Part shown: piece after piece, positions 21,234-32,119 of the stretch
How the letters are laid out: each line of letters starts with the position of its first letter
How positions within the stretch are numbered: the first letter of the stretch is position 1
Assembly: GCF_001864835.1 (NCBI RefSeq)
Contig: NZ_MJGI01000026.1
Coordinates: 1 to 64,000, forward strand
Origin: Curtobacterium sp. MCBA15_001
Lineage (GTDB): Bacteria > Actinomycetota > Actinomycetes > Actinomycetales > Microbacteriaceae
Reading direction: 5' to 3'
DNA length: 64,000 nt
The notes under the pieces: generated by a model
What the model saw: only the letters and a program-made list of their open reading frames with translations
The model's database searches: none
What the model was told of the DNA's origin: nothing
Made by a program: the position numbers and the translations under genes

Positions 21234-22481
21234 TCAGGACTGGGCGCGGATGATGCCGTTGTCGGGGGCGGACACGTCGTACTCGACCACCGCGCTCGGG
21301 TCGCGTGCGGCGTGGTCCTTCACCAGGGCGTCGAGGAGCGCCGCCTTGGCCGCGGAGTCGTCCGGACTCCCCCACACGACCCGCGACCCGTCGTGCATGG
21401 TCAGGGTCACGTCGTCCGCGGTCGAGGCCGCCACGCCGGACACCTGCGACCGCACCGCCGAGGGCAGCGCGAGCACGACCTCGGTCATCGTCCTGAACAC
21501 GCTCGACCCGAGCTTCGCCCGACCGATGTCGGCGACCGGCATGGTCTCGGGCTGCGTCGGCGAGGACTGCACCACGATGCCGGCCGGGTCGACGAGCTGG
21601 AACGCGTCGCCCGTCTTCACCGCCACGACCGGGGTGCGCTCGGTGACCGTGACCACCAGTGTGTGCGGCGGCTCCTCCTCGGTCACGTAGCTCTCGATGA
21701 GCGGGAACCCGGCGATGTCGCGCTTGATCGCACCGAAGTCGAGGCGTGCCAGCGGCGTGCCGATCTGGCCGGACAACGCCTGGCGCAGCTGCGTGTCGTC
21801 GACCCGGCTGGTGCCCTTGATCTCGATCGTCCGGAGGGCCATCAGCGGTGAGAACACCGCGACCAGGATCGACACGCCGAGCACGAGGACGACGCTCGCC
21901 GCCGTGATGCCGACGGCGCGGCGGTGCCGGGAGCGGCGCGTGAACCGGCGCACCTCGGCCCGTTCGAGCAGACGGCGACGCTTGCGGGCGGCGCGCGCCT
22001 CGCGGGCCGTCTCGGCCGCGCGCACGGCTGCGCCGATCGGCGTGTCGGTCCCCTCCGTCGGTCGCGGTGCGTCCGTGTCGACCGGACGGGAGGCCCGGTA
22101 CGGGTCGATCACGTCGGTCACGACGGCGTCGTGGTCGCGGCGGTCCGCCGCGGCAGCGGGCGTGTCGGCGCGCGTGTCAGCGTGCGACGCTGCGGTGGCC
22201 TCGGGCGTCGCACCCCCGGACGGACGTCGCGCCCCGTCCTGCCGGGGTGCGACGTCCGCAGCGGGATGCGACGCGCTCGGAGCGGTGGGCGCGTCGAGGT
22301 GCCCTGACGTGTCGGGGGCCGTCGCGTCGGGGGTGGGCCGGGCCTCCTGGCTGTCGGCGGCGCCACGCCGGACGGACAGCCGCGGCATCCGCGGGACCCG
22401 TCGCTCGCGTGGTGCGCGGTCCGTCGCGTCGGGAGCCTCCGGCGCTGCCGGACGCTCGTCGAAGCCCTCGGGACGCTTCAC
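21234..22481 (-). CDS. ftsQ: Cell division protein FtsQ
   Basis: 415 residues, long for the family. A 185-residue cytoplasmic part, rich in Ala, Pro, Asp and Arg and probably disordered, precedes one transmembrane helix (190-212). The POTRA domain follows (about 215-285, [12 protein letters not shown]), then the beta domain (about 290-400). FtsQ links early and late divisome proteins. Its GTG overlaps the murC stop (GTGA). Residues 128-134 (YRASRPV) are encoded by a family 1 repeat arm, one sign that the N-terminal region has grown by repeat insertion. Confidence 0.94.
   Translation of the reverse strand: MKRPEGFDERPAAPEAPDATDRAPRERRVPRMPRLSVRRGAADSQEARPTPDATAPDTSGHLDAPTAPSASHPAADVAPRQDGARRPSGGATPEATAASHADTRADTPAAAADRRDHDAVVTDVIDPYRASRPVDTDAPRPTEGTDTPIGAAVRAAETAREARAARKRRRLLERAEVRRFTRRSRHRRAVGITAASVVLVLGVSILVAVFSPLMALRTIEIKGTSRVDDTQLRQALSGQIGTPLARLDFGAIKRDIAGFPLIESYVTEEEPPHTLVVTVTERTPVVAVKTGDAFQLVDPAGIVVQSSPTQPETMPVADIGRAKLGSSVFRTMTEVVLALPSAVRSQVSGVAASTADDVTLTMHDGSRVVWGSPDDSAAKAALLDALVKDHAARDPSAVVEYDVSAPDNGIIRAQS
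22083..22098 (-). repeat. Family 1 arm inside ftsQ
   Basis: CCGGGCCTCCCGTCCG on the coding strand, read as Ala-Ser-Arg-Pro in the disordered N-terminal part. Confidence 0.7.
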
Positions 22482-23917
22482 CGGGCGGGCGTCCCGTCGT
22501 CCTGCAGTGCACCGTCGTCCTTCAGCGCACCGAGCACCTGCGGGATGATCCGGTACACGTCGCCGCAGCTGAGCGTCATGATGATGTCGCCGTCGCGCGC
22601 GACCGCTGCCGCACGTGCCGAGGCGTCCGCCCAGTCGGGCAGGTACTCCACGCGGGACTGGTCGTGGAAGCGCTCCTGCACGAGGGCGCCGGTGACGCCC
22701 GGGATGGGGTCCTCGCGGGCGCCGTAGACGTCGAGCACGACCGTGTGGTCGGCGAGGTCCTCGTAGACCGCGGCGAAGTCCCCCGCCATCAGCTGCGTGC
22801 GCGAGTACAGGTGCGGCTGGTGGATCGCGATGATCCGGCCGTCCCCCACGACGTTGCGCGCTGCCCGCAGTGCTGCGGCGACCTCGGTCGGGTGGTGGGC
22901 GTAGTCGTCGTACACCGACACGCCGCGCTCGACCCCGTGCAGCTCGAAGCGGCGCTCGGTGCCGCCGAAGGCCTCGAGCCCGCGGATCGCGTCGTCCGGT
23001 GCGACACCCAACCCGACGAGCACGGCGAAGGCGCCGACCGCGTTGACGGCGTTGTGGCGACCGGGGACGCGCAGGGTCAGGTGGTGGCTGCGGCCGTCGG
23101 CGCGGAAGTCGACCTCGACACCGGCGGACTCGGTGATGCGCTCGATGCGGACGTCAGCGCCCGCTGCCTCGCCGAACGTGACGATCTCGGGTGCGTCGGG
23201 TCGGGAGCGGACGCCTTCGGTGACGCGCTGCGCCCCGGCGTCGTCGCTCGACACGACGACCCGCTCGCTGGCCTTGCCGGCGAACTCGACGAACGCGTCG
23301 ATGAAGGCGGCCTCGGTGCCGTAGTGGTCGAGGTGGTCGGCATCGACGTTGGTGATGAGGGCGACCGCGACGTCGTAGAGCAGGAAGGAGCCGTCGGACT
23401 CGTCGGCCTCGACGACGAACAGGTCGCTGCTGCCCGGCGCGGAGCTGGTGCCGAGCGACTGGATGACGCCGCCGTTGACGAAGCTCGGGTCGAGCCCGAG
23501 CTCGACCATCGCGGTGACGATCATGCCGGTCGACGTGGTCTTGCCGTGGGCGCCGGCGACGGCGACCAGGCGGTGCTCGGCGATCAGCGCGGCGAGGGCC
23601 TGCGAGCGGTGCAGCACCGGTAGGCCGCGGCGCTGGGCCTCGAGCAGTTCGGGGTTGTCCGGCCACAGGGCGCTCGTGACGACGATGGTGTCCGCGTCCC
23701 CGACGTTCGCCGCGTCGTGGCCGATCCGCACCGTGGCGCCGAGCTCGCGCATCCGACCGGTGGTCGCGGTCTCGCGGGAGTCGCTGCCCGTGACGGTGTG
23801 CCCAGCGGCCAGGAACATCCGGGCGATGCCGCTCATGCCGGAGCCACCGATGCCGACGAAGTGGACCGTGCCGAGGTCGTCCGGGATCGGCTGGGTCAGA
23901 TCCGGCTTGATGGTCAT
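22478..23917 (-). CDS. murC: UDP-N-acetylmuramate-L-alanine ligase
   Basis: 479 residues. The N-terminal Rossmann motif [14 protein letters not shown] (19-32) binds the UDP-sugar; the ATP-binding loop [11 protein letters not shown] lies near 121-131; later come [11 protein letters not shown] and [10 protein letters not shown]. It adds the first amino acid, L-alanine, to UDP-MurNAc in the cytoplasm. The ATG overlaps the murG stop (ATGA), and GAAGGA lies upstream. In this cluster, as in other actinobacteria, it lies between murG and ftsQ. Confidence 0.98.
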   Translation of the reverse strand: MTIKPDLTQPIPDDLGTVHFVGIGGSGMSGIARMFLAAGHTVTGSDSRETATTGRMRELGATVRIGHDAANVGDADTIVVTSALWPDNPELLEAQRRGLPVLHRSQALAALIAEHRLVAVAGAHGKTTSTGMIVTAMVELGLDPSFVNGGVIQSLGTSSAPGSSDLFVVEADESDGSFLLYDVAVALITNVDADHLDHYGTEAAFIDAFVEFAGKASERVVVSSDDAGAQRVTEGVRSRPDAPEIVTFGEAAGADVRIERITESAGVEVDFRADGRSHHLTLRVPGRHNAVNAVGAFAVLVGLGVAPDDAIRGLEAFGGTERRFELHGVERGVSVYDDYAHHPTEVAAALRAARNVVGDGRIIAIHQPHLYSRTQLMAGDFAAVYEDLADHTVVLDVYGAREDPIPGVTGALVQERFHDQSRVEYLPDWADASARAAAVARDGDIIMTLSCGDVYRIIPQVLGALKDDGALQDDGTPAR

Positions 23918-25020
23918 GGTCGTTCCTTCGTGGTGCTGGTGCCGTTCGCGCGCTTCGCGGCGTCGAGTGCGAGGTCGGTCATGCGGTCGGCACCGTCACG
24001 GTGTCCGACGCTGCCGGCGCGGACCGCCATGTCGGCGATGCGAGCGCGGTCCTGCAGGACGTCCAACAGGTGGAAGGTCACCCAGTCCTGGTCGAACTCC
24101 TCGTCCGCCACCAGCACCGCACCGCCCGCCTGCACGACGTCGCGCGCGTTGTGCCGCTGCTCGCCGTTGCCCACAGGGTACGGCACGAGGACACTGGGCA
24201 ACCCGACCGCGGTGAGCTCGCAGACCATGCCGGCGCCGGAGCGCGAGACCACGAAGTCCGATGCCGCGTAGGCCAGGTCCATCCGGTCGCAGTACGGCAG
24301 CACCGTGTAGCCGTCGAGGTCGCTGGAGGTGATGTCGGACTTGCCACCGACCACGTGCAGGACCTGCCAGCCGGCGCCGACGATCGCCGCGGCCGACCGG
24401 TTGACGGTCTGGTTGATGCTCCGGGCACCCGACGAGCCGCCCGTGACCAGCAGCACCGGCCGCGCGGGGTCCAGCCCGAACTCGGCGAGCCCCTCGGCGC
24501 GGGACGCCCGCCGGTCGAGCGACTCGATCTCGCGGCGCAGCGGCATCCCGACGACCCGGGAGCCGCGGAGCCGGGTGTTCGAGAACGTGACGCCGACGTA
24601 CCGGGTCAGGAAGGCGGCGAGCCGGTTCGCCAGGCCGGGCTTGGCGTTCTGCTCGTGCACCACGATCGGCGTGCCGGTGCGCCTGGCGGCGATGTAGGCC
24701 GGGGCGGACGCGTAGCCACCGACGCCGAGCACGACGTCGACGCCACGGTCGCGGATGATCGCCTCGGTCTGCTTGACGGCGCGCCAGAAGGCACCGGGGA
24801 ACCGGAGTGCTGCGGCGTTCGGCTTCCGCGGGAACGGCAGCCGCGGGATCGTCAGCAGCTCGTACCCGCGCATCGGGACGAGCCGCGCCTCGAGGCCCTC
24901 GGCCGTGCCGAGCACCACGACGTGGTCCTCGGGCGAACGCTCGGTGAGCCGGTCGGCGACGGCGAGCAGGGGGTTGACGTGGCCGGCGGTCCCACCCCCG
25001 GCGAACAGGTACGTGCTCAT
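23914..25020 (-). CDS. murG: Lipid II-forming N-acetylglucosaminyltransferase MurG
   Basis: 368 residues. GT28 glycosyltransferase: [12 protein letters not shown] at the N-terminus, GVGGYASAP (about 98-106), [11 protein letters not shown] (about 193-203), and the donor-binding [24 protein letters not shown] stretch, quoted here only for its key residues Ser, Gly, Glu and Pro. It transfers GlcNAc to lipid I on the inner membrane face. It overlaps both ftsW and murC by four bases. The frame extending to 25542 is an antisense artefact across ftsW. Confidence 0.97.
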   Translation of the reverse strand: MSTYLFAGGGTAGHVNPLLAVADRLTERSPEDHVVVLGTAEGLEARLVPMRGYELLTIPRLPFPRKPNAAALRFPGAFWRAVKQTEAIIRDRGVDVVLGVGGYASAPAYIAARRTGTPIVVHEQNAKPGLANRLAAFLTRYVGVTFSNTRLRGSRVVGMPLRREIESLDRRASRAEGLAEFGLDPARPVLLVTGGSSGARSINQTVNRSAAAIVGAGWQVLHVVGGKSDITSSDLDGYTVLPYCDRMDLAYAASDFVVSRSGAGMVCELTAVGLPSVLVPYPVGNGEQRHNARDVVQAGGAVLVADEEFDQDWVTFHLLDVLQDRARIADMAVRAGSVGHRDGADRMTDLALDAAKRANGTSTTKERP

Positions 25021-26321
25021 CGGAGCCGCCCGGTCGGCTCCGGCAGCCGTTGCGCCGCACGGGCCGCCAACGTCTGCCGACTCGGCAGGTCGCGGGCGAA
25101 CGACAGCACGACCCCGATCGCGACGAGCGTCATGATCAACGCCGACCCACCGGCCGAGATGAGTGGGAGTGGCACGCCGAGCACGGGAAGGAGACCGAGG
25201 ACGACGCCGATGTTGACCAGTGCCTGGCCGATGATCCAGGCCAGCACGCCGCCGGTGACCGTCCGCACGAAGGCGTCGTCGGACAGGCGGATGATGCGGA
25301 TCATGCTGACCGCCAGCACGACGAAGAGCCCGAGGACGACGACGGCCCCGATCAGGCCGAGCTCCTCGCCGATGATCGCGAAGATGTAGTCGTTGTCGGC
25401 CTCGGGCAACCAGGACCACTTGGCCTTGGAGTTGCCGAGCCCGACACCGAAGACGCCGCCGGACGCCAGTGCCCACATGCCGTGGACCGGCTGCCAGCAG
25501 AGATCCTGGTACTGGCTGGTGTCGGTGCACCCGGACAGCCACGCGCTGATGCGGGACGACCGCGAACTCGACGCCATCGTGATGAAGGGCAGCAGCACCA
25601 GGATCGCCCCGATGCCGACCCCGATGTGCCGGAGCCGGACGCCGCCGACGAACATCGCGCCGAAGACCAGGATCATCATGACCATCGCGGTGCCCTGGTC
25701 ACCGCCGAACAGCACCAGGCCGATCGACCCGGCGGTGACGAGCCCGATGGGCGGGAGGATCTGCTTCCACTGGTCGAGCTTGAAGCGCTTCTGGTAGACG
25801 ATCGTGCCGATGCCGAGCACGAGCGCGAGCTTGAGGATCTCGGACGGCTGCGCGGTGAACCCGCCGACCTTGATCCAGTTCCGGTTGCCCTGGATGGAGT
25901 AGCCGAGCGGGGTCAGCACGACGGCGGCCTGCACGAGGAGGCCGACCACGATCACCCAGCGGGAGTACTTCCGCCACACGCCGGAGGGCACGCGACTCGC
26001 GACGAGCATCGCGGGGATGCCGATGATCGCGAACATGCCCTGACGGGTGAACGCGCCGAAGAAGTCGTGCGTCTTGGCGTACTGCTCCACGCTGGACGAC
26101 GACAGCACCATCACGACGCCGAAGACGACCAGGAAGAGCGTCACGCCGAGGATCGAGTAGAACGTGCTCGACTCGGCGACGAAGACGTTCTTGACCGCGA
26201 CCACGGCGCCGTTCGGCCGACGGCTCGACTGCCCGGTGGGACCGGAGCGGCCCGCGGTGCCCGTGCGTCCGCCGCCGAGCGCGCTACGCGCCCTGTTCCG
26301 GAAGTCCGTCGGTGTCGCCAT
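25017..26321 (-). CDS. ftsW: Lipid II polymerase FtsW (SEDS family)
   Basis: 434 residues from ATG with GGGAGG upstream. It has ten hydrophobic segments after a roughly 50-residue basic cytoplasmic lead. SEDS motifs: GYSIQGNRNWIKVGGFTAQPSE, whose Pro-Ser-Glu and preceding residues shape the catalytic cavity, FGGDQGTA with the essential Asp, and GLLPVLGVPLPLISAGGSA near the end. It polymerises glycan strands at the septum with FtsI. Its start lies inside the murD 3' end (38-base overlap). Confidence 0.96.
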   Translation of the reverse strand: MATPTDFRNRARSALGGGRTGTAGRSGPTGQSSRRPNGAVVAVKNVFVAESSTFYSILGVTLFLVVFGVVMVLSSSSVEQYAKTHDFFGAFTRQGMFAIIGIPAMLVASRVPSGVWRKYSRWVIVVGLLVQAAVVLTPLGYSIQGNRNWIKVGGFTAQPSEILKLALVLGIGTIVYQKRFKLDQWKQILPPIGLVTAGSIGLVLFGGDQGTAMVMMILVFGAMFVGGVRLRHIGVGIGAILVLLPFITMASSSRSSRISAWLSGCTDTSQYQDLCWQPVHGMWALASGGVFGVGLGNSKAKWSWLPEADNDYIFAIIGEELGLIGAVVVLGLFVVLAVSMIRIIRLSDDAFVRTVTGGVLAWIIGQALVNIGVVLGLLPVLGVPLPLISAGGSALIMTLVAIGVVLSFARDLPSRQTLAARAAQRLPEPTGRLR

Positions 26322-27834
26322 CGGCGTTGCCTCCCAGGTGCTCGTGGACCGCCGCCGCGAATCGACGCCCCCGGTCCGCGTACGAACCGAACTGGTCGAA
26401 CGACGCAGCAGCCGGGGCGAGGAGGACCGTGTCGCCGGGTCTCGCGACCGAAGCGGCATGCCGGACCGCCTCGGGCATGACCTGATCAGTGTCCGCTGCT
26501 TCGACCTGCAGGACGGGCACCGTCGGCGCGTGTCGCGCGAATGCCTCGAGCACCGGCGTCCGATCGGTGCCGATCACGACGACGGCGCGGGCGGTCGGAC
26601 CGAAGCGCTTGACCAGGCCGTCGATGTCGACGCCCTTGAACTGGCCGCCGAGGACCCACACCACGGTCTCGAACGACGACAGCGACGCGGTCGCGGCGTG
26701 CGGGTTCGTGGCCTTGGAGTCGTCCACCCAGACGACGCCGTCCGGTCCGGTCGCGACGAGTTCGGTGCGGTGGTGGTCGGCGCGGAAGGCCTGCACGGCA
26801 CGCTGGATCGAGCTGGGACGCACGGCCCCGGCACGGGCGAGCGCCGCCGCGGCGAGCACGTTCATCGTCATGTGCGGGCTGGCGAGGCCGGCCTCCACCA
26901 GGTCGTCGTGGGTCGCGAGCTCGAGCGCGCTGTTCCGACGGTCCTCGGTGAACGCGCGGTCGCACAGCACGTCCTCGACGACGCCGACCTCGCTCGGGCC
27001 GGGGATGCCCGGCGTGAAGCCCACCGCCCGGCAGCCCTCGACGACGTCGGCCTGTTCGACCATGTGCCGGGTGGCCTCGTCCGTGACGTTGTAGACGCAC
27101 GCGAGCACCGTGCGCTCGTAGACCTTGGCCTTCGCCGCACGGTAGGCCTCGGCGGAGCCGTGCCACTCGAGGTGGTCGTCGGCGATGTTGAGGCACGTGG
27201 ACGCCAACGGCACGACCGCGCCGTCACCGGCGTCGGACATGTAGTGGAGCTGGTGGCTCGACAGCTCGACGACCAGCACGTCGAAGCCGTCCGGGTCGCG
27301 CACGACGTCGAGCACCGGCACGCCGATGTTCCCGCACGCGACGGCGCGGAGCCCCTCGGCCTCGTACATCGCGGTCGTGAGCTGCGTCGTGGTGGTCTTG
27401 CCGTTCGTGCCGGTGATCGTCACCCACGGGGCCGGGACCGGGCCGCGGACGACCTTGTCCCGCACGCGCCAGGCGAGCTCGATGTCGCCCCAGACGGTGC
27501 TGTTCGCGACGGACCACTGCACGGTCGGGTTGTGCGGCGGCAGGCCGGGCGACACCACGACGACGTCGGGGGCCTGCTCCACCAGGGCCTCGGGGACGAC
27601 GTCGAGCGGGGTCTGCACGAACCGCGCGCCGATCACGTCGAGCAGCTCCACGCTGTCGGCGGGGGCGTCGGTCGAGTACACCGTGACCGAACTGCCGAGC
27701 TCGACCAGCGTGTCCGCGACCGAGAACCCGGTCGCGCCGAGACCGAGGACGGCGACGCGCAGCCCCTTCCACCCCCCGGCGTACCAGCTGTCGAGTCCGT
27801 CGAGACGGTCCGGGGTCGGGGGCAGGTCAGCCAA
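26284..27834 (-). CDS. murD: UDP-MurNAc-L-alanine:D-glutamate ligase
   Basis: 516 residues. Rossmann motif [14 protein letters not shown] loop [21 protein letters not shown] and the C-terminal ligase domain with [14 protein letters not shown]. It adds D-glutamate, the second stem residue. I chose a TTG at 27834 because it overlaps the mraY stop by only 8 bases; a GTG at 27870 (12 residues longer) is an alternative. Neither has a strong ribosome site, consistent with coupling to mraY. Confidence 0.94.
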   Translation of the reverse strand: MADLPPTPDRLDGLDSWYAGGWKGLRVAVLGLGATGFSVADTLVELGSSVTVYSTDAPADSVELLDVIGARFVQTPLDVVPEALVEQAPDVVVVSPGLPPHNPTVQWSVANSTVWGDIELAWRVRDKVVRGPVPAPWVTITGTNGKTTTTQLTTAMYEAEGLRAVACGNIGVPVLDVVRDPDGFDVLVVELSSHQLHYMSDAGDGAVVPLASTCLNIADDHLEWHGSAEAYRAAKAKVYERTVLACVYNVTDEATRHMVEQADVVEGCRAVGFTPGIPGPSEVGVVEDVLCDRAFTEDRRNSALELATHDDLVEAGLASPHMTMNVLAAAALARAGAVRPSSIQRAVQAFRADHHRTELVATGPDGVVWVDDSKATNPHAATASLSSFETVVWVLGGQFKGVDIDGLVKRFGPTARAVVVIGTDRTPVLEAFARHAPTVPVLQVEAADTDQVMPEAVRHAASVARPGDTVLLAPAAASFDQFGSYADRGRRFAAAVHEHLGGNADGDTDGLPEQGA

Positions 27835-28930
27835 CGCGCGCGATCCATTCCAGGTAGAAGAGCCCGACACCCGCGGCGACGCAGAGTCCGGCGATGATCC
27901 AGAACCGCACGACGACGGTGACCTCGGCCCAGCCCTTGAGCTCGAAGTGGTGGTGCAGCGGGCTCATCCGGAAGATGCGCTTGCCGTGCGTGATCTTGAA
28001 GTACGCCCGCTGCAGGATGACCGACCCGGTGACGATGAAGAACAGGCCACCGATGAGGATGAGCAGCAGCTCGGTGCGGCTGAGGATCGCCAGGCCGGCC
28101 AGCGCGCCGCCGAGCCCGAGCGAGCCGGTGTCGCCGAGGAAGATCTGCGCCGGCGAGGTGTTGTACCAGAGGAAGCCGATCAGCCCACCGCAGACCGCTG
28201 CCGCCACGACCGCCAGGTCGAGGGGGTTGGTCACCGTGTAGCACGCGTGCTCGGTGCTGGCGTCGAGCCGGGCGCCGCCGCAGATCTGGTTCGACTGCCA
28301 GAAGCCGATGATGACGTACGAGCCGATCGCCAGGATGCTCGATCCCGTCGCCAGACCGTCGAGCCCGTCGGCCACGTTCACCCCGTTCGACGTAGACACC
28401 GTCAGCAGGACGATCCACGCCAGGAACAGGATCGTGCCGATGACCGTGCCCAGCGCCATGAAGTCGAGCCACGGGATGTCGCGGATCGCGGACACCATCG
28501 TGGACGCCGGCGGCTTGCCCGTCGAGCTCGGGACCACCAGGGCGACGGTGGCGAACACCACGCCGACGATGACCTGCCCGAGCACCTTGGCCCAGCCGCC
28601 GAGCCCGAGACTGCGTTGCCGCCGGACCTTGAGGAAGTCGTCGACGAACCCCACCAGTCCGAGCCCGACCATCAGGAAGAGCACGAGCATGCCGGACAGG
28701 GTCACCGAGTCACGGCCGACCAGGTGTCCGACGAAGTAGCCGATCACGGTGCCGAGGATCAGGACGATGCCGCCCATGGTCGCGGTGCCGCGCTTGGTGT
28801 GGTGCGACTGCGGGCCGTCGTCGCGGATGAACTGTCCCCAGCCCAGCCGGTGGAACAGCTTGATGAACAGCGGCGTGAGCAGCAGTGTGAACACCAGCGA
28901 CACGGCGCCGGCGATCAAGAGGGCGATCAT
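27827..28930 (-). CDS. mraY: Phospho-MurNAc-pentapeptide translocase MraY
   Basis: 367 residues, ten transmembrane helices. Catalytic motifs include [12 protein letters not shown] (about 42-53), the [11 protein letters not shown] aspartates, [15 protein letters not shown], and [15 protein letters not shown] with [13 protein letters not shown] near the end. It transfers phospho-MurNAc-pentapeptide to undecaprenyl phosphate to make lipid I. The ATG overlaps the murF stop (ATGA). Confidence 0.98.
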   Translation of the reverse strand: MIALLIAGAVSLVFTLLLTPLFIKLFHRLGWGQFIRDDGPQSHHTKRGTATMGGIVLILGTVIGYFVGHLVGRDSVTLSGMLVLFLMVGLGLVGFVDDFLKVRRQRSLGLGGWAKVLGQVIVGVVFATVALVVPSSTGKPPASTMVSAIRDIPWLDFMALGTVIGTILFLAWIVLLTVSTSNGVNVADGLDGLATGSSILAIGSYVIIGFWQSNQICGGARLDASTEHACYTVTNPLDLAVVAAAVCGGLIGFLWYNTSPAQIFLGDTGSLGLGGALAGLAILSRTELLLILIGGLFFIVTGSVILQRAYFKITHGKRIFRMSPLHHHFELKGWAEVTVVVRFWIIAGLCVAAGVGLFYLEWIARVG

Positions 28931-30417
28931 GCGGACACACCTCCGAGGCGGTCGCCGAGGAAGCGCAACCCGGCCGACTTCGAGGACTTGACCAGGACGA
29001 CGTCGCCGGGGCGAACCATCTCCTGCAGGGTGTGGACGGCGTCCTCGACGTCCTCGATGAACACGGACTCGCCGTCCCACGATCCCTCGAGGGTGGCGGC
29101 CTGGTGGATGGGCATGGCGCCACGGCCGACGACCACGAGCTGGCCGATGCCGAGCCGGACGACGAGCCGACCGATGCGGTCGTGCTCCTCGACCGAGAAC
29201 TCGCCGAGCTCGGCCATCTCGCCGAGCACGGCGATGGTCCGCTCCCCCGGCCGCACGACCTGCACGAGCGTGCGGAGTGCTGCGGCGGTGGAGTCGGGGG
29301 AAGCGTTGTAGGCGTCGTTGATGACGGTGACGCCCTCGGGGCCGCCCTGCAGCAGCTCCATGCGCCAGCGCTCGGCGCGCGTCATCGACGCGAGTGCGGC
29401 TGCGCCCGCGGCCAGCGGGACGCCCCAGCGGTGGGCGACGGCCAGGGCGGCCGTCGCGTTCATCGCGTGGTGCTCGCCCAGGATGGCGAGGCGGACGTCG
29501 ACGGTCTCGGCGACCTGCTCCGAGCCTCCCGGCACATCCTGGTCGGCTTCCGGCCGGACGGGAGGCGCGGTGAGCGTGAAGCGGGTGCCCTCGCGGTCCG
29601 TGGACACGCCGGACAGGCGGTAGTCGGCCTGGTCGGACGTGCCGAAGCCGACGACCTGGGCGGCCGTCAGCGCGCGCATCGCGGCGACGCGGTCGTCGTC
29701 GACGTTCAGGAGGGCCGTGGCCGTGTCCGGCAGGTCGGTGACCATCTCGCTCTTGGCGCGCTGCGTCGCCTCGATGCCGCCGAACTCACCGGCGTGCGCC
29801 AGGCCGACCTTGAGGACGACGCCGGTGTCCGGCTCGGCGATGCGGACGAGCTTGGCGATGTGGCCCTTGCCGCTCGCGCCCATCTCGACCACCAGGAAGC
29901 GAGTGTCGTGGGTGATGCGCAGCATCGAGATCGGCGCGCCGACGTGGTTGTTGAACGAGCCCTCGGGTGCCACGGTCTCGCCGTGCCCGGACATGATCGT
30001 GCGCAGCATGTTCTTGGTGCTGGTCTTGCCGTTCGAGCCGGTGATGCCGACCACGCGCAGCGGGGTGGGCGTGCCGTCGGCGGCGACCCGGTCGGCGCTC
30101 GACGCGCGGACGCGGGCGACGACCTCGTGCGCGAGCGCAGCGAGGGCGGCGTAGCCGTCCGACACGACGATCTGTGCGGTGTCACCGTCGACCGTGACGG
30201 CGCGCTCGGTGACGACCAGCGCGGCTCCGGCGGCCGCGGCGGCGGGCACGAACCGGTGGCCGTCGGTCTCCTCGCCGAGCAGGGCGAAGAAGACGGACCC
30301 CGGGCCGACCAGACGCGAGTCGGTCTCCACCTGGCCGTCGACGACGGTCTCGGGGGCACCGCGAAGCAGCTCGCCGTCGATCGCGGCGGCGACCTCGGCG
30401 AGGGACAGGGCGATCAT
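28927..30417 (-). CDS. murF: UDP-MurNAc-tripeptide:D-Ala-D-Ala ligase
   Basis: 496 residues. The N-terminal domain includes [14 protein letters not shown], the ATP loop is [13 protein letters not shown], and [12 protein letters not shown] marks the C-terminal domain. It adds D-Ala-D-Ala to complete the stem peptide. The ATG overlaps the murE stop (ATGA). An insertion around residues 280-300 ([19 protein letters not shown]) is encoded at 29555-29569 by a family 1 repeat arm; it falls in a surface region between strands of the central domain. Confidence 0.97.
   Translation of the reverse strand: MIALSLAEVAAAIDGELLRGAPETVVDGQVETDSRLVGPGSVFFALLGEETDGHRFVPAAAAAGAALVVTERAVTVDGDTAQIVVSDGYAALAALAHEVVARVRASSADRVAADGTPTPLRVVGITGSNGKTSTKNMLRTIMSGHGETVAPEGSFNNHVGAPISMLRITHDTRFLVVEMGASGKGHIAKLVRIAEPDTGVVLKVGLAHAGEFGGIEATQRAKSEMVTDLPDTATALLNVDDDRVAAMRALTAAQVVGFGTSDQADYRLSGVSTDREGTRFTLTAPPVRPEADQDVPGGSEQVAETVDVRLAILGEHHAMNATAALAVAHRWGVPLAAGAAALASMTRAERWRMELLQGGPEGVTVINDAYNASPDSTAAALRTLVQVVRPGERTIAVLGEMAELGEFSVEEHDRIGRLVVRLGIGQLVVVGRGAMPIHQAATLEGSWDGESVFIEDVEDAVHTLQEMVRPGDVVLVKSSKSAGLRFLGDRLGGVSA
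29555..29569 (-). repeat. Family 1 arm inside murF
   Basis: CGCGCCTCCCGTCCG on the coding strand, read as Ala-Pro-Pro-Val-Arg in a non-conserved loop. The same 15-mer in yggS is read in another frame. Confidence 0.75.
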
Positions 30418-32081
30418 CGCGCTTCCTCCACCGGACCGGCGTTCGGTTCCCAGCCGGCCTCGCGGAGGGCGGCACGGGCCTCGTCGCGCGCGGAGTACGG
30501 CGTCCGGACGCCCTGGATGTCGCGGTAGTCCTGGTGACCGGGACCGGCCCACAGGATCGAGTCGCCCTCGCCGACCAGCGCGACGGCCGCACGGATCGCC
30601 GCCTCGGGTGGGCTGACCTCGTGGATCTCGTGGTCGGGGAACGCGGCGCGGGCGGCGTCGACCAGGGTCTTCCGGATCGACGCGGCGTCCTCGAAGCGCG
30701 GGTGGTGGTCGGTGACGACCAGGATGTCCGAGCCCTCGGCGGCGACGCGGGCCATGTCGGCGCGCTTGGTGGTGTCGCGGTCGCCGTCGGCGCCGAACAG
30801 CATCACGACCTTGCCCGGCGTGAACTGCCGGACGGCCGCGAGCGTGTTGAGGAAGGCGTCGGGGCTGTGGCCGAAGTCCACGTAGACGCTCGGTCCGCGG
30901 TCGCCCGAGACGCGCTCGGTCCGGCCGGGCAGGTAGCACTCGATCGCGGAGACGGCACCGTCGGTGTCCGCTCCGTCTTCGTAGTGGCGGTGGTTGCTCT
31001 CGAGCGCGTGCGCGATCGCGCCGAGCTCGAAGCCGCCCTCGACCAGCATGACGATCGCCAGGGCCGCGTTCGCCGCCATGTGCCAGCCGATCAGCGGCAC
31101 ACGGGTGGTGAGCTCGCGGTTCTCCGGGCCGGTCAGGCGGAACTCGGTGTAGGCCGCGTGCGCGTCCACGATGTCGACGTGCCACTCGGCCTCGACCTCG
31201 GGGTGCACGGTGATCGTCGTCACCGGGATGCGGGAGTCCTGGACGACGCGGTGACCCCAGTCGGTGTCGAGCGAGACGACCCCGCGGCGACCGTGCTCCG
31301 GCTGGAACAGCGGGAGCTTCGCCTGGTAGTACTCCTCCATGTCGGCGTAGTCGTCGAGGTGGTCGTGGCTGAGGTTCGTGAAGGCGACCACGTCGAAGAC
31401 GATGCCGTCGACCCGGTGGCGGCTCAGGGCCTGCGCGCTGACCTCGACGGCCACGGCGCGCACCTCGCTCTCGCGCATGCGGGCCAGGAGCGCGTGCATC
31501 TCGCTGGCCTCGGGCGTGGTCAGCCGGCTCGTGACGCTGAGCGAGCCGATGTGGCGCTCGGCGGTGGAGCTCAGGCCGGAGACCAGGCCGAGCTGCTTGA
31601 GGATGCCCTCGAGGATGTACGACGTGCTGGTCTTGCCGTTCGTGCCGGTGACGGCGAACAGCTGCGGCAGGTCGGTCGCCTCGTCCGGGTGGGTGCGGTA
31701 GACCCAGGCCGACACGTCGCCGAGCGCCGCGCGGGGGTCGTCCACGACGAGCACCGGCAGGCCGGAGCGCTCGGCGATCGCCACACCGTCGGCGTCGGTG
31801 AGCACCGCGACGGCACCGCGCTCGGCGGCCTCGGTCGCGAACTGGGCTCCGTGGCGGTTCGCTCCGTGCACGCCGACGAACAGGTCACCGGGCTGCACCT
31901 CGGCAGCGCTCAGGGTGACGCCGGTCGTCTCGACCGCGTCGAGCGACCCGACGACCCGCAGGCCGAAGGCGTTCGCCAGTTCGGCGACGGCCCTCGGGGT
32001 CGGGTGTTCGGGTCGGAGGACCGGGGGGATCCGTGCGGACAAGTGCTCCTTCTTCCTCACCTCGGTGACGGGCGGGGCCAT
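30414..32081 (-). CDS. murE: UDP-MurNAc-L-Ala-D-Glu:third-residue ligase with atypical specificity loop
   Basis: 555 residues from ATG at 32081; a TTG 12 residues later, with AAGGAG before it, is an alternative. Motifs: DLFVGVHGANRHG, ATP loop TGTNGKTSTSY, NLSHDHLDDY with the SAQAL segment, and VYVDFGHSPDAF. The residue-selecting loop is Asp458-His-His-Pro-Arg462, where diaminopimelate enzymes have D-N-P-R and many lysine enzymes D-D/N-P. It adds the third stem residue; in Microbacteriaceae with type-B peptidoglycan this can be homoserine, diaminobutyrate, ornithine or lysine, so the substrate should not be assumed to be diaminopimelate. Confidence 0.95.
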   Translation of the reverse strand: MAPPVTEVRKKEHLSARIPPVLRPEHPTPRAVAELANAFGLRVVGSLDAVETTGVTLSAAEVQPGDLFVGVHGANRHGAQFATEAAERGAVAVLTDADGVAIAERSGLPVLVVDDPRAALGDVSAWVYRTHPDEATDLPQLFAVTGTNGKTSTSYILEGILKQLGLVSGLSSTAERHIGSLSVTSRLTTPEASEMHALLARMRESEVRAVAVEVSAQALSRHRVDGIVFDVVAFTNLSHDHLDDYADMEEYYQAKLPLFQPEHGRRGVVSLDTDWGHRVVQDSRIPVTTITVHPEVEAEWHVDIVDAHAAYTEFRLTGPENRELTTRVPLIGWHMAANAALAIVMLVEGGFELGAIAHALESNHRHYEDGADTDGAVSAIECYLPGRTERVSGDRGPSVYVDFGHSPDAFLNTLAAVRQFTPGKVVMLFGADGDRDTTKRADMARVAAEGSDILVVTDHHPRFEDAASIRKTLVDAARAAFPDHEIHEVSPPEAAIRAAVALVGEGDSILWAGPGHQDYRDIQGVRTPYSARDEARAALREAGWEPNAGPVEEAR

Positions 32082-32119
32082 GACGTCGACTGGTGGGTCT
32101 CCCACGTCGACGGCTTGGC

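Noticed and set aside
26284-26321. Frameshift between murD and ftsW because of their 38-base overlap
   Set aside because: Both proteins are full length with normal ends; the overlap comes only from the position of the ftsW start, which has a good ribosome site.
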